This document shows positions 50,421-58,800 of a stretch of DNA of 64,000 nt, one piece after another (the stretch's first letter is position 1; every line of letters starts with the position of its first letter). The DNA is from Rhodococcus rhodnii (lineage in GTDB: Bacteria > Actinomycetota > Actinomycetes > Mycobacteriales > Pseudonocardiaceae). A program made the position numbers and the translations under genes. Below the pieces are notes generated by a model. It saw nothing but the letters and a program-made list of their open reading frames with translations. It searched no databases and was not told the origin of the DNA. The stretch spans positions 62,001-126,000 of the forward strand of contig JOAA01000004.1 of assembly GCA_000720375.1 (NCBI GenBank), read 5' to 3'.

Positions 50421-51860
50421 TTACACGCCTATTGCTTCGCGGAGCGCCCGCACCGATGACCGGCCCTGCCACGGCTTGAGGGTAGCCAGCACCTTCTGGA
50501 GCTCGGCCTTCGTGCGACCAGAATCGGTCTCGACAGCTAGGGGCCAGGCGGTAAGTCCGACGCGGGCGGCTTCGTCCGGCTCACCAGCCAGGGCAAGAGC
50601 CGAGGCCATCAAGGACGAGAAGTAGCCGTAGTCCCTTGGCGAAAAGTCTTCGTCCTGCAACCACTGGCGGTACAGCTCCGCCGCCTGGCGGGGTTGCCCG
50701 GCTTCGGTGTGACAGATGGCCGTCTGCATCCGTAGCAGCGTGGCGTTGTAATGCGCACCCAACTGCTCGCCGTCATCCACGGCCGCAGCAAGGAGCTGAT
50801 GGGCCTCATCAAGGTTTCGCTCAACCTCGGTCTGCTGATGACCGAGCATGGCATATCCGCGCGCTTCCTGTTGTGCGGCTTCGGCTTGCACGCGGATGGG
50901 AAGTTGCCAGGGGCCATTTCGCACCGCCTGGGACAGCGTCAGCATGCGTAGCGCATCCCGTTCGTCATAGGCCGCTTGGGCTTTCTTCAAAAGCACATAG
51001 CCCTGCATGGCGGTGTCGCCGGCTTCTTGTGCCCACTCAGTTGCCCGATCCCGCCAGTACCCAGCCCGCAACGGATCGTGGACGTCCCGGTACAGCCAAC
51101 CAGCAAACTCCGCGATGCGCGCCGCGACCGACAGCAGTTCGCGCCGCACATCTGGCCCTACGTCGTGGGCAGCCCGGTCGACGGCCACCAACAGGCCAAG
51201 CACCGCGGGCAGGGTGCTGGCAGGACCACGGGTGCCGTCATCGGCCATACATTCATCAAGCTGGCGACCGAAATACTCGACGACCGTGACGTCAAGGTTG
51301 CGGCGCGGGTTCTCCAGCGCGGCAACCACATGCTGCACTTCATCAGGGTTCAACGCCGTCCACAGGGCCGCGCCAAACCCCACCTTCAGGAGGGCGCGAC
51401 GATCCAATGGGCTCATGGCGTTCGGTTCAGCGAGAGCGACATGCCCTGATTGCACATCGGCGAATCCGGCCAGAAAACCCCCGAACCCATCAGCTGAGAC
51501 GTGAGTGGCCAACGGCACAAGCACCGGGCGGCCATCGACCAGCACCGGCAGCTGCACAGTGCCCGCGACCGCAGGCGGCGTAGCAACCTCCTGTTCGGCA
51601 GTCGGTTCGACAGCGCCAAGTGCCGCCAGCTCGCTCGCGAAGCGTTGCTTCACATCATCAGGCACGCGGGCAAAGGCCGTATCGAGGAGTCCTTGGCTGT
51701 CTGGCGCGAGAGTGATATCCGCACCGCGGGCCTCCCAACGCGCAACCGTTCGCACCGCAACATCAAGCTGCTGGGCGAAGTCACGAACACTGAGGCGCAT
51801 CGCTCGGCGCAAGACTTTGGTCTCGGCACCGGTCCAAACGCGAACGGTGGCCATCGGCAT
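50421..51860 (-). CDS. XRE-family regulator with TPR region
   Basis: A 479-aa regulator. The N-terminus MPMATVRVWTGAETKVLRRAMRLSVRDFAQQLDVAVRTVARWEARG is an XRE helix-turn-helix; the middle has a segment MSPLDRRALLKVGFGAALW typical of this actinobacterial class; the C-terminal half is TPR-like (repeats around EAHQLLAAA, TEAGQPRQAAELYRQWL). These proteins resemble signal-responsive regulators of actinobacterial mobile and secondary-metabolism loci. ATG 51858-51860 follows AAGGAG by 5 nt. A 21-bp-spaced direct repeat upstream may be its own operator. Ligand unknown. Confidence 0.85.
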   Translation of the reverse strand: MPMATVRVWTGAETKVLRRAMRLSVRDFAQQLDVAVRTVARWEARGADITLAPDSQGLLDTAFARVPDDVKQRFASELAALGAVEPTAEQEVATPPAVAGTVQLPVLVDGRPVLVPLATHVSADGFGGFLAGFADVQSGHVALAEPNAMSPLDRRALLKVGFGAALWTALNPDEVQHVVAALENPRRNLDVTVVEYFGRQLDECMADDGTRGPASTLPAVLGLLVAVDRAAHDVGPDVRRELLSVAARIAEFAGWLYRDVHDPLRAGYWRDRATEWAQEAGDTAMQGYVLLKKAQAAYDERDALRMLTLSQAVRNGPWQLPIRVQAEAAQQEARGYAMLGHQQTEVERNLDEAHQLLAAAVDDGEQLGAHYNATLLRMQTAICHTEAGQPRQAAELYRQWLQDEDFSPRDYGYFSSLMASALALAGEPDEAARVGLTAWPLAVETDSGRTKAELQKVLATLKPWQGRSSVRALREAIGV

Positions 51861-51911
51861 CACGACTCCTTGGTCGCGAACGGGCTTTGGAGCGTATCGC
51901 CCCAGGGGGAT

Positions 51912-51948
51912 GTCAACACTACGTCATCAGGGGTCAACACTGGGTCAT
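51912..51948. promoter_or_regulatory. Direct repeat pair, operator candidate for the XRE-TPR gene
   Basis: GTCAACACTACGTCAT (51912-51927) and GTCAACACTGGGTCAT (51933-51948) are 16-nt direct repeats differing at two positions, with a period of 21 bp (two helical turns). Read on the minus strand each ends in GTGTTGAC, so they overlap possible -35 TTGAC boxes 52-97 bp before the regulator start. Likely bound by a dimer or two dimers on one DNA face. Confidence 0.6.
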
Positions 51949-51976
51949 TCCCATTTGTCCGGGGCTTGACCAGGGT

Positions 51977-52054
51977 TTTTGGTAGGCGCCCGCCACCAGG
52001 CCGTGTCCCCTCCCGACGGGGACGCGCCCGGCTCATACACCCCTCCTACCAAAA
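51977..52054 (+). promoter_or_regulatory. Structured leader upstream of the substrate-binding protein gene
   Basis: TTTTGGTAGG (51977-51986) pairs perfectly with CCTACCAAAA (52045-52054). Inside the 58-nt loop GTCCCC and GGGGAC form a second hairpin. The element ends about 80 bp before the lipoprotein start at 52133. It does not match the TPP, SAM or cobalamin consensus that I know, so it may be an unknown RNA switch, a terminator or just structure. Confidence 0.5.
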
Positions 52055-52132
52055 GGAAACGAGCCAGGTGGCCTCCCAGCCCTTGGTGGCGGGCTGCCGT
52101 CCATTGCCACCTCGAAACTTGGAGCGGCACCT

Positions 52133-53194
52133 ATGCGGCGATCTCCGCACTTGCGTCGGCCAGCCCTGCTAGCAGTCGTCTTGTCCCTGGCAACGTCGTT
52201 AACCGCCTGCGGCCTGCTCAGCGGCTCATCAGACGACGTGCCGTCGCAGCCAACAGGCCAAGTCGAGAAGCCCAAACTCAAGGTCGGTGTCTTCTCCATT
52301 GTCGACGTGGCGCCGCTGTATATCGCGCTGGACAACGGCTACTTCAAGGCGGAAGGACTGGACGTCGAGCCAGTCACCACAGCCGGTGGACCAGATGCGG
52401 TCACCAAGCTGGCGGCTGGAGAGCTGGATGTTGGCATCTCCAGTTACCCGGCGTTCTTTGCCGCGCAGGCCAAACAAGTGGCCAACTTCAAGATCGTGAC
52501 CGACGCTTACCAAGCCTGCGACGGCCATTCCCGGGTCATGGTGCGACAAGACTCGCCCATCCAGCGTCCGGCTGACCTAATCGGCAAGAAGGTGGCGGTG
52601 TCGGGGCGCGGCACCATCTCCGACCTTGCGGCCAGCTCAGTGCTCGCCACGCACGGCGTCGATCCGAGCAAGGTGCAATGGATCGAGATCCGGTTTCCGG
52701 ACATGCTGGCAGGCGTCCAAAACGGCAATGTCGACGCAGCGGTCTTTGGTGAACCGTTTGTGACGCAAGCCTTGCAGACCAAAGGGACCAAGGATCTCTT
52801 CGACATTGCCAGCGGGCCAACCAACGAGATCGCGCTGTCTGGCTGGGGTGCACTGGAGAAGTTCGTAACCGCCAACCCTCGTACGGTGGCTGCCTTCCAA
52901 CGAGCCATGGCACGGGCGGTGGATGACACCGGAGACCGCCCACGGCTGGAGCAGATTTTCGCTGGCAAGCTCAAGATCGACCCTATGGTGGCCTCGCTCG
53001 TCACCATCTGCCGTTACCCCAAAACCCTTGAGGCGAAGCGCATCCAGCGGCCAGCCGACCTAATGGCGGAGTTTGGCGTTATCCCAAGGCGGGAATCGCC
53101 TGGCTCCGGTGAACGGTTGGCCCAGCTGGACGTCGCACCGCTGTTGCTCTCCCCGCCAGCGCCAGCTTCCTCGGCGGCGGCCCCAAGCCGGTAG
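52133..53194 (+). CDS. NitT/TauT-type ABC substrate-binding lipoprotein (orphan)
   Basis: A 353-aa lipoprotein (signal ending LATSLTAC, lipobox near residue 26) with an NMT1/SsuA-like fold: LKVGVFSIVDVAPLYIALDNGYFKAEGLDVE, GGPDAVTKLAAGELDVGISSYPAFF, LIGKKVAVSGRGTISDLAA and DMLAGVQNGNVDAAVFGEPF. Such proteins bind aliphatic sulfonates, taurine, nitrate or thiamine precursors. No permease or ATPase gene is adjacent, so it either uses another importer or serves as a surface binding protein. The last 30 residues are a Pro/Ala/Ser-rich tail. A structured leader precedes it. Confidence 0.85.
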   Translation: MRRSPHLRRPALLAVVLSLATSLTACGLLSGSSDDVPSQPTGQVEKPKLKVGVFSIVDVAPLYIALDNGYFKAEGLDVEPVTTAGGPDAVTKLAAGELDVGISSYPAFFAAQAKQVANFKIVTDAYQACDGHSRVMVRQDSPIQRPADLIGKKVAVSGRGTISDLAASSVLATHGVDPSKVQWIEIRFPDMLAGVQNGNVDAAVFGEPFVTQALQTKGTKDLFDIASGPTNEIALSGWGALEKFVTANPRTVAAFQRAMARAVDDTGDRPRLEQIFAGKLKIDPMVASLVTICRYPKTLEAKRIQRPADLMAEFGVIPRRESPGSGERLAQLDVAPLLLSPPAPASSAAAPSR

Positions 53195-53298
53195 TACCAG
53201 CAGAAAACACCTGACAGGTAAGCAAACAGACGTAGTCCAGTGCGCGCCCGGGGAGGTGCCGCGCTCCTCACCCCAAACGCATTGCAGGTGAAGCAGTC

Positions 53299-53577
53299 AT
53301 GGGCGTCCGCATCGGCGACCGACCTCGAAACCACAACGTCATTCCTTTGCGCCCCAACGAGACGATGAACGATCCGCTGACGAGCCCAGCGGCGACGTCG
53401 TTCGAGCCGTCCGCGGTGGACGCGCCGCTGCCAGAGCCGGTCCAGCTGTACGGCTTGACGGTGCTGGCGTTCTTGCTCCACACGCCCACCCAAGGACTTC
53501 AACGATGTGTGCGGTGCGGTACCGCCTGGCCGTGCGAACACCTGAAGCTGGCATACCGACTGCGGGAGGGGTTTTAG
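53299..53577 (+). CDS. Small protein with Cys-rich C-terminal knuckle
   Basis: A 92-aa protein with a disordered polar N-terminus (many Pro/Asn/Ser) and a C-terminal RCVRCGTAWPCEHLKLAYRL. The C-x2-C-x5-C-x-H spacing could bind zinc. I recall the CGxxWPC motif from small proteins near XRE regulators in actinobacteria. ATG 53299 is the first in frame; the stop is 2 bp before the GTG of the next gene, so they are coupled. Function unknown. Confidence 0.7.
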   Translation: MGVRIGDRPRNHNVIPLRPNETMNDPLTSPAATSFEPSAVDAPLPEPVQLYGLTVLAFLLHTPTQGLQRCVRCGTAWPCEHLKLAYRLREGF

Positions 53578-53579
53578 CC

Positions 53580-54029
53580 GTGGACTGTCACCAGGAGAAC
53601 AACCGGCCTCGCGATGATGTGTCGCGGCCGGGTGGCGAACCGAGTCAGCTGCCACCCCGGGTGCTGTATGGCTACGTGCGCGTCGTGCGCGGTGATACGG
53701 CCCGAGCGGCAGCCTTAAAGGCTGAACTGCTCACCTTCTGCCACAGCTACGGCTACATGCTCGGCACCGTGTTTACGGACTATGGCGTCGAGGACACGGC
53801 CATTGCGCGGCCCGGCTTCTCGTCGCTGCTCGACGTCTGCAAGCTGGTCGGCTCGCACGGTGTGGTGGTACCTGCCCGCAGCCATCTGTCAACGCATGAC
53901 GAGACGTTGGCCGTGCTGCTACGGCAAATCCGGCGCACTGGCGTCAAGTTGATCGCCGCCGACGAGTTCGCGGCGACTTCGCATGGAACTACCGACGCCT
54001 CGGCCACCGACGGTGGTACACCGTGCTGA
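53580..54029 (+). CDS. Resolvase-like protein lacking the catalytic serine
   Basis: A 149-aa protein whose residues 29-130 follow the N-terminal domain of serine recombinases: VLYGYVRVVRGDTARAAALKAELLTFCHSYGYMLGTVFTDYG, then PGFSSLLDVCKLVGSHGVVVPARSHLSTHD. In active enzymes the first strand reads YxRVS with the nucleophilic Ser; here it is RVV, so the Ser is gone, and no DNA-binding domain follows. GTG 53580 lies 2 bp after the previous stop. It may be a regulatory or structural relic, possibly binding DNA partners as a dimer. It overlaps the next tiny gene by 7 nt. Confidence 0.7.
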   Translation: MDCHQENNRPRDDVSRPGGEPSQLPPRVLYGYVRVVRGDTARAAALKAELLTFCHSYGYMLGTVFTDYGVEDTAIARPGFSSLLDVCKLVGSHGVVVPARSHLSTHDETLAVLLRQIRRTGVKLIAADEFAATSHGTTDASATDGGTPC

Positions 54030-54130
54030 CGTTGCTTAGCCAGTTCTTGGAAGCGCTGCTCGCGCCAAGCGCGGCCGGTGCCGTGGTTGCAGCGCTGCTG
54101 TCGCTTGTTAGTCCACATCGGAGCCGGTGA
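54023..54130 (+). CDS. 35-aa membrane peptide
   Basis: A tiny frame with GTG 54023 inside the end of the resolvase-like gene and TGA at 54128-54130 overlapping the ATG of the next gene (TGATG). The product is one hydrophobic stretch, LTLLSQFLEALLAPSAAGAV followed by VAALLSLV, and a basic SPHRSR end, so a single membrane helix with a cytoplasmic tail. Overlaps on both sides argue for real, coupled translation, but there is no family support. Confidence 0.45.
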   Translation: MLTLLSQFLEALLAPSAAGAVVAALLSLVSPHRSR

Positions 54131-54363
54131 TGGACGACGGCGAGCTGGCGCTGGTCGCGAGACTGAGCTTCGTTCGTAGTGATTTAGAGCAGTTCGTATT
54201 CCAGGTGCTGGGCGCGATGGACGCGCAGTTGTACGTGACGGCCTGGCCCGAGAGCGAAGCTGAGCTGGGCCACCAGTTGGTCGCACTTGGCCGCGCCTTG
54301 GAGTGGCACGCCGCCATGCGCGCGGTGTCCGCAGTGGACACGCTGCCGCCGGATCACGTCTGA
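54130..54363 (+). CDS. Small acidic protein, unknown
   Basis: A 77-aa protein: DDGELALVARLSFVRSDLEQFVFQVLG then MDAQLYVTAWPESEAELGHQL and an amphipathic end. It is acidic and mostly helical. ATG 54130 overlaps the previous stop (TGATG). No family recognised. It belongs to a run of small overlapping genes typical of actinobacterial conjugative elements. Confidence 0.6.
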   Translation: MDDGELALVARLSFVRSDLEQFVFQVLGAMDAQLYVTAWPESEAELGHQLVALGRALEWHAAMRAVSAVDTLPPDHV

Positions 54364-54498
54364 CAACGCCACATCACGACAAGAAATCACGACACATGCG
54401 GCCTTATGCCTGCTGCGTTTGCTCCGGCCGTGCTGCCCTGAACCAACAACTACAACAAAACGAATGTGTACAACCGAAAAGGCGGAGGTTTCGCACGC

Positions 54499-54759
54499 AT
54501 GTCATCCCTGCAAGAATGCGCCGCGCAGCTCAACCAGCTGTCCGAAAACTTGCCATTCGGGGCGGTTGCCCACCTGGGTACTGAGCTTGACAACGTCACT
54601 GGCCAAGCCATGAAGATCGTGCAAGGCACCGGCCATGAACAATCCATTGGTCAGATTCAGGGGATGAAGGAACAGCTGACCCAACAGCTTATGGAGTCAC
54701 TCGGCCTGATCCGCGCCAGCCTCCAGCAAACGGCAAGCGCTATCATCGCGGGCCGTTGA
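54499..54759 (+). CDS. 86-aa helical protein preceding the toxin tip
   Basis: An all-helical protein of 86 aa (MSSLQECAAQLNQLSENLPF through SLQQTASAIIAGR) with the size and helix-turn-helix hairpin look of WXG100-like or DUF6244-like proteins, but no WxG motif. GGAGG lies 10 nt before ATG 54499. It ends in TGA at 54757-54759, and the same frame then continues open through the toxin domain to 55188. So it may be the original N-terminal part of a toxin cut by a stop codon, or an independent secretion-partner protein. The 54364-54498 gap has no other gene. Confidence 0.65.
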   Translation: MSSLQECAAQLNQLSENLPFGAVAHLGTELDNVTGQAMKIVQGTGHEQSIGQIQGMKEQLTQQLMESLGLIRASLQQTASAIIAGR

Positions 54760-54858
54760 AGAGACGCGCCGCCCCACATCCCACCCGCTATCTGGCAACG
54801 CATCCGGGAGGGACACCAGTTCAATGTTGATCGCCGCCCGACCTACACCGCCAACGAA

Positions 54859-55188
54859 GTGACCTTAAGCAGCGGCAAGGTGGTTGATTCGTACAACCCA
54901 GGAGAAGAAATCGTCGAGCGTAAGCATACGCAACTGGCGGCGATAAAGCTGGAGACAGCCATGGGGTACCTCCAATCCCTGCCGCAAAAGTACCCGCCCG
55001 GTGAAATCATTGCCGACACACCCAGCAACCGGGAGAAGTATCCCCATCTCGTGGGTCAGCCGCTGCGCGGCGACATGATCTTGGAAGTGCCAGTCCAGAC
55101 CGCGCCGGTACCGCCTGCTATTGTGGAGAAGGCCGCCGAACTCAACGTCACCATTCGGGACGTGAACGGCAAGGAGTATGACCGGTGA
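54859..55188 (+). CDS. Polymorphic-toxin C-terminal nuclease domain (orphan tip)
   Basis: The frame is open from 54760 to 55188; GTG 54859 is the only start codon in it and has no good ribosome binding site. The whole open stretch, including upstream residues IPPAIWQRIREGHQFNVDRR, reads like the C-terminal toxin domain of restriction-endonuclease-fold polymorphic toxins. Key pieces are NEVTLSSGKVVDSYNPG, EEIVERKHTQLA (candidate Asp, Glu-x-Lys), YPPGEIIADTPSN, LRGDMILEVPVQTAPVPP and VTIRDVNGKEY. The N-terminal secretion and repeat domains are absent. The next gene overlaps by 4 nt and is probably its immunity gene. So this is a displaced toxin tip, expressed as a fragment or only after recombination or readthrough. 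Confidence 0.65.
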   Translation: MTLSSGKVVDSYNPGEEIVERKHTQLAAIKLETAMGYLQSLPQKYPPGEIIADTPSNREKYPHLVGQPLRGDMILEVPVQTAPVPPAIVEKAAELNVTIRDVNGKEYDR

Positions 55189-55727
55189 ATAGCGAGAGCC
55201 CAAACGACCTGCCCGTCACATATTGTGAACGGTGGAATGACACGCTCAAAAAGCCGATTGATCCTCTCTCAGTCGACGAAGCGGCGGCCCGCTATGAGTC
55301 GGGCGAGCTATTCTGCGTGGTCATTGGTGAGCTGACACGTCCGGTGGCCCTCATAGAGGTGCGGTGGGAAACGGATTACGCCGCCGTGTGGTTCTTTGAC
55401 AACCAGGTCCGGCGAACCACCAGCTACACGTTTACCCGCGTCGATACTGACCGGCTGTTTCTCTCCGGCATAACCGCCTGGACGTTTACGGACGAAGCCC
55501 ACGGCCGGCTGCGCGACGCGTGGCGTATTGAGCACATCACGTATCGCCAGGACGGTGTGGTGCACCGGGAGGTCAAGGACAAGACGACCGGTGAAACGGT
55601 AACCGAGGACCTGTCGGACGTGGATGTGGTGGCGCATTGGCAAGCGGTGCCAGAGTTTGGGGAGTGGGAGGGACTGGCGGAGAGGGAGCGTGTGGCGGAG
55701 CAGCTTAACCGCTCAGGCGAGCAATAG
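55185..55727 (+). CDS. Probable immunity protein for the toxin tip
   Basis: A 180-aa acidic, cytosolic-looking protein starting at GTG 55185 inside the toxin stop codon (GTGA). Features: ELFCVVIGELTRPVALIEVRWETDYAAVWFFDNQ, FLSGITAWTF and a charged C-terminus; a beta-rich core with helical ends. I do not recognise the family with certainty; similar proteins lie after actinobacterial toxin domains. The tight overlap with a toxin nuclease is the main evidence for immunity function. If the toxin tip is silent it may still protect against related toxins from neighbours. Confidence 0.65.
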   Translation: MNSESPNDLPVTYCERWNDTLKKPIDPLSVDEAAARYESGELFCVVIGELTRPVALIEVRWETDYAAVWFFDNQVRRTTSYTFTRVDTDRLFLSGITAWTFTDEAHGRLRDAWRIEHITYRQDGVVHREVKDKTTGETVTEDLSDVDVVAHWQAVPEFGEWEGLAERERVAEQLNRSGEQ

Positions 55728-55834
55728 CGCTGGTACCGCTCGACCGCGCTCATAGGAATCGGGGGTTAGCTTTCTAATTGCGCCGCCGACGGCGACGATA
55801 GTGTTCGGGTCTGTTTGCACCGCATTGCATGCCG

Positions 55835-58800
55835 TCAAGTTAGCTTGCGGTCACTCATTGCCTCGTACTTCTGCCTATAGTCAGCGGCCCCTTTGGAGTC
55901 GCCAGCTTCCTTTAGTTGCCGGCAAGCGTCGTCCCAGGCATAACCCATACGCCGTATCATCCACTTATGATCTGGCCGCATGCACTCAGCATAACCGTCC
56001 AAAGCTTTGCGAAGCAACCGTATCCGTTCTTCAGGCTTTGATGCGAGAAGCGCGCGAGTGTGATTCGCAAAGGCAGTGTTAAGTTTCGAATTGTCCCGCT
56101 TCAGAGCGGCCTCAATACGACGCGAGAGGTCAACACCTCCTAGGTCTTGACCGGATAGCTGAAGAACAGCCATTAGCAGTGGTAGCTCCGCAGCCTGTGG
56201 CTCCGCACCGGCCGTCGTGGTAAGCATGTTGAAAGCTTCCTGGCGCATATTAGCGCGCTCATCACGGGAGACACTCTTGTATTCCGCGTCGGCGTTGACA
56301 TAGAAAGGCGAGACGCCGGTTAGGTATAGAGCGCTCTCAGCATACAACGTCGCCGACTTAATGTCCGGTACACCGCACGAGTTTGACTCGTCCCATGACT
56401 CCTTAGCCAGATTCACCGCGCGCACTGGAGGAAGAAGCGAATATGCAAACCTCGTGAGAGCTATATGGTATGGCCTCCTACGAGCATCTTCTCTATTTGT
56501 GCGGTAGAGGCGCTGAAGTTTGTGATACGAACGAACCAACCACCGAAACATCATCTCGATGTCCGCTTCATCCGCGTCACGTTCGCCTTCAACCACTTGG
56601 GCTGCAAGTCTCTCAAGACCGTCAAAGCATAACCTGAACACTTCGCCGAAATAATCCCCTTTGGACCAATCGGGATCGAAATACGCTGCGGCATTCTCGG
56701 CCAACTCTACTGATTTCCGGAAGTCTAGCTCGCCTCTGAGCTTTAACTCACGATGCTTAAGCTTTAGAAACTGGAACTCCAGTCGCTTATCTTTCGGAGC
56801 CTCAGGGGTCTCTTTAGCAGCCTCAAATAACCTATAGGCGAGATTCAACCACCAGACTCTATTATCTACACTACTGACAGTGTCATGCGTAGGTTGCGGT
56901 TCGAGTTCCAACAGGGTTGTCGCATAGTCGCAAAGCGTATCGTAGCGGTCTTGCGCTGCCCCATTCAGCGCACCGAACAAGTTGTCAACTTCCCGAAGGG
57001 TTCTGCGCAGAGCGTTGCGAGCACAGTGAGACAGTCTATCGGTTTCGGCCTTAACACCTACCGGACGCAAATATCGCACGGTGGGAATCATTACCATCAA
57101 TGCGTCTAGAAACGTTCGGTCGCGGATACGTGCGGAATAGTCGCCAATCAGTTCCTCAATTTTTGCCGAAGTCACACTAGTTTCAGTTTCGAGCAAAACC
57201 TGACCGATAACATGATGACGTGCCCGATGCCCTTTGTCGCCATGAATCCATGGGTCACGCTTGCTGCGAGCAACAATCTTGGCGCGTGGAGCCAGCAACG
57301 TTAGCATATTGTTAGACAGTTCTATTTCAACCAGACTGGCCAAGCAAACGTGCAGATAAGCATGCTGGTCAGCATCATCAAGACGCACTAGCTCCGACTC
57401 AACTTTTTGGCGCAATGTTTGACCATAAACGGCCTTAATCACTTTGACAAGTAGAGGGTCGCGAGGATCGCTCAAGAGTCTCTCTTGCGCAACACTCCCA
57501 CTATCCAGAAAGGCGCGAAGATTTGGGTAAAGATTGTCCAGCTTGCTATCCCTATTACCTTCATCCACCAGTCTGTCACGGGCTTTTTCCAGGAGCTCCG
57601 CCCACTTACGAGCCGACGTTGGACCATGCAACGGCAATAGTTGTAGTGGTCGGAGATTCAACTCCTGCTTCAGACGATCGTAATCCGCGGTACGACCATC
57701 GAGGATGACAACTGTTTGGTCATCGTCGCTTTCCCGTAGCGACAGGCCACGCCTGAGGTGCTTGTCTAGTTTCGCACTTGTGCGGTTGTTTATCTCATAA
57801 ACCAGGATCAAGCACCAATCGGTGGGTTCGATGAGTAGCTTATCTACTGCGTCCCGGAAGCGGGCTACCTCTTTAGGCTTATACGGCTTGCTCCGCTCAG
57901 ACCATCGTATGAATATCTGGTTGGAGCGAGCTGATGCAACTAGGCCATTAACGTACGTGGTTTTGCCGTCACCAACGTCCCCAGTTACAAAGAGCGTCTG
58001 ACCCTTGTATTGATCGAGACGCTCTAGAATTTCGGCGGGAATGCACTCCTCACCATCAAACAACACACGCCGTTCGAGGATGGCACGATGCCGGGCGTGG
58101 AGGGGTGTGAGCTCGCCACCGTCAAGGACAGCACGCCAGTCAGGCTCCTCCGTCGACCCTTCATCCAGGTTCAGGAGGCGAAGCGGCCACTCGGAACTGC
58201 CGAGCACCTTACGAACGGCCGCGCGTAGTGGAAGCGAATGAGGCTGAGCTGCAACGATGGCTGACGAGGGTGCCGTCGAGCGCTCGGATATTTCGCCGGT
58301 ATCGGGCGCGTCAGCTACTGAGGCCTGCGACGGCGATTCGCGCAGCGTATAGTCGTAAGTTTCTTGAGCAATAGTTCGAAGAGTATTGCGCGACTCTCTG
58401 AGATAGGCCATCAAAGCGTTAGCCATAGCGGGTGCGCAGTCTTGCCTCCGAACGTTTTGAGCTGTTTTTTCATCCCATCCTTCCCTGGGTCCCGCTTCCA
58501 CGGCAACAAATAGTGCGATAAAGTGACGGAACCTTCTTGAATCTCGCTTAGCCTGTCGGTCCGATTTCTTGACCCACGATGGTTTGTACTTCTCTAGCGC
58601 ATCTTCGATCTCATCGTCCAACATGATAGGCATCTTCAGCAGCTCCGAAGCGCCAATAAGCTGGGGATCGCCGAGGCGCTCGTGCTCGTCTTTGCAGCTA
58701 TCAATTGCCGCCTTTAATGCGTATCGCAAGAATGCAGTCCGCTGTTCCTGAATTCGATTGATGCCCAGTCCGAGCTCATCCTCGACCACGGCCTGTAGCC

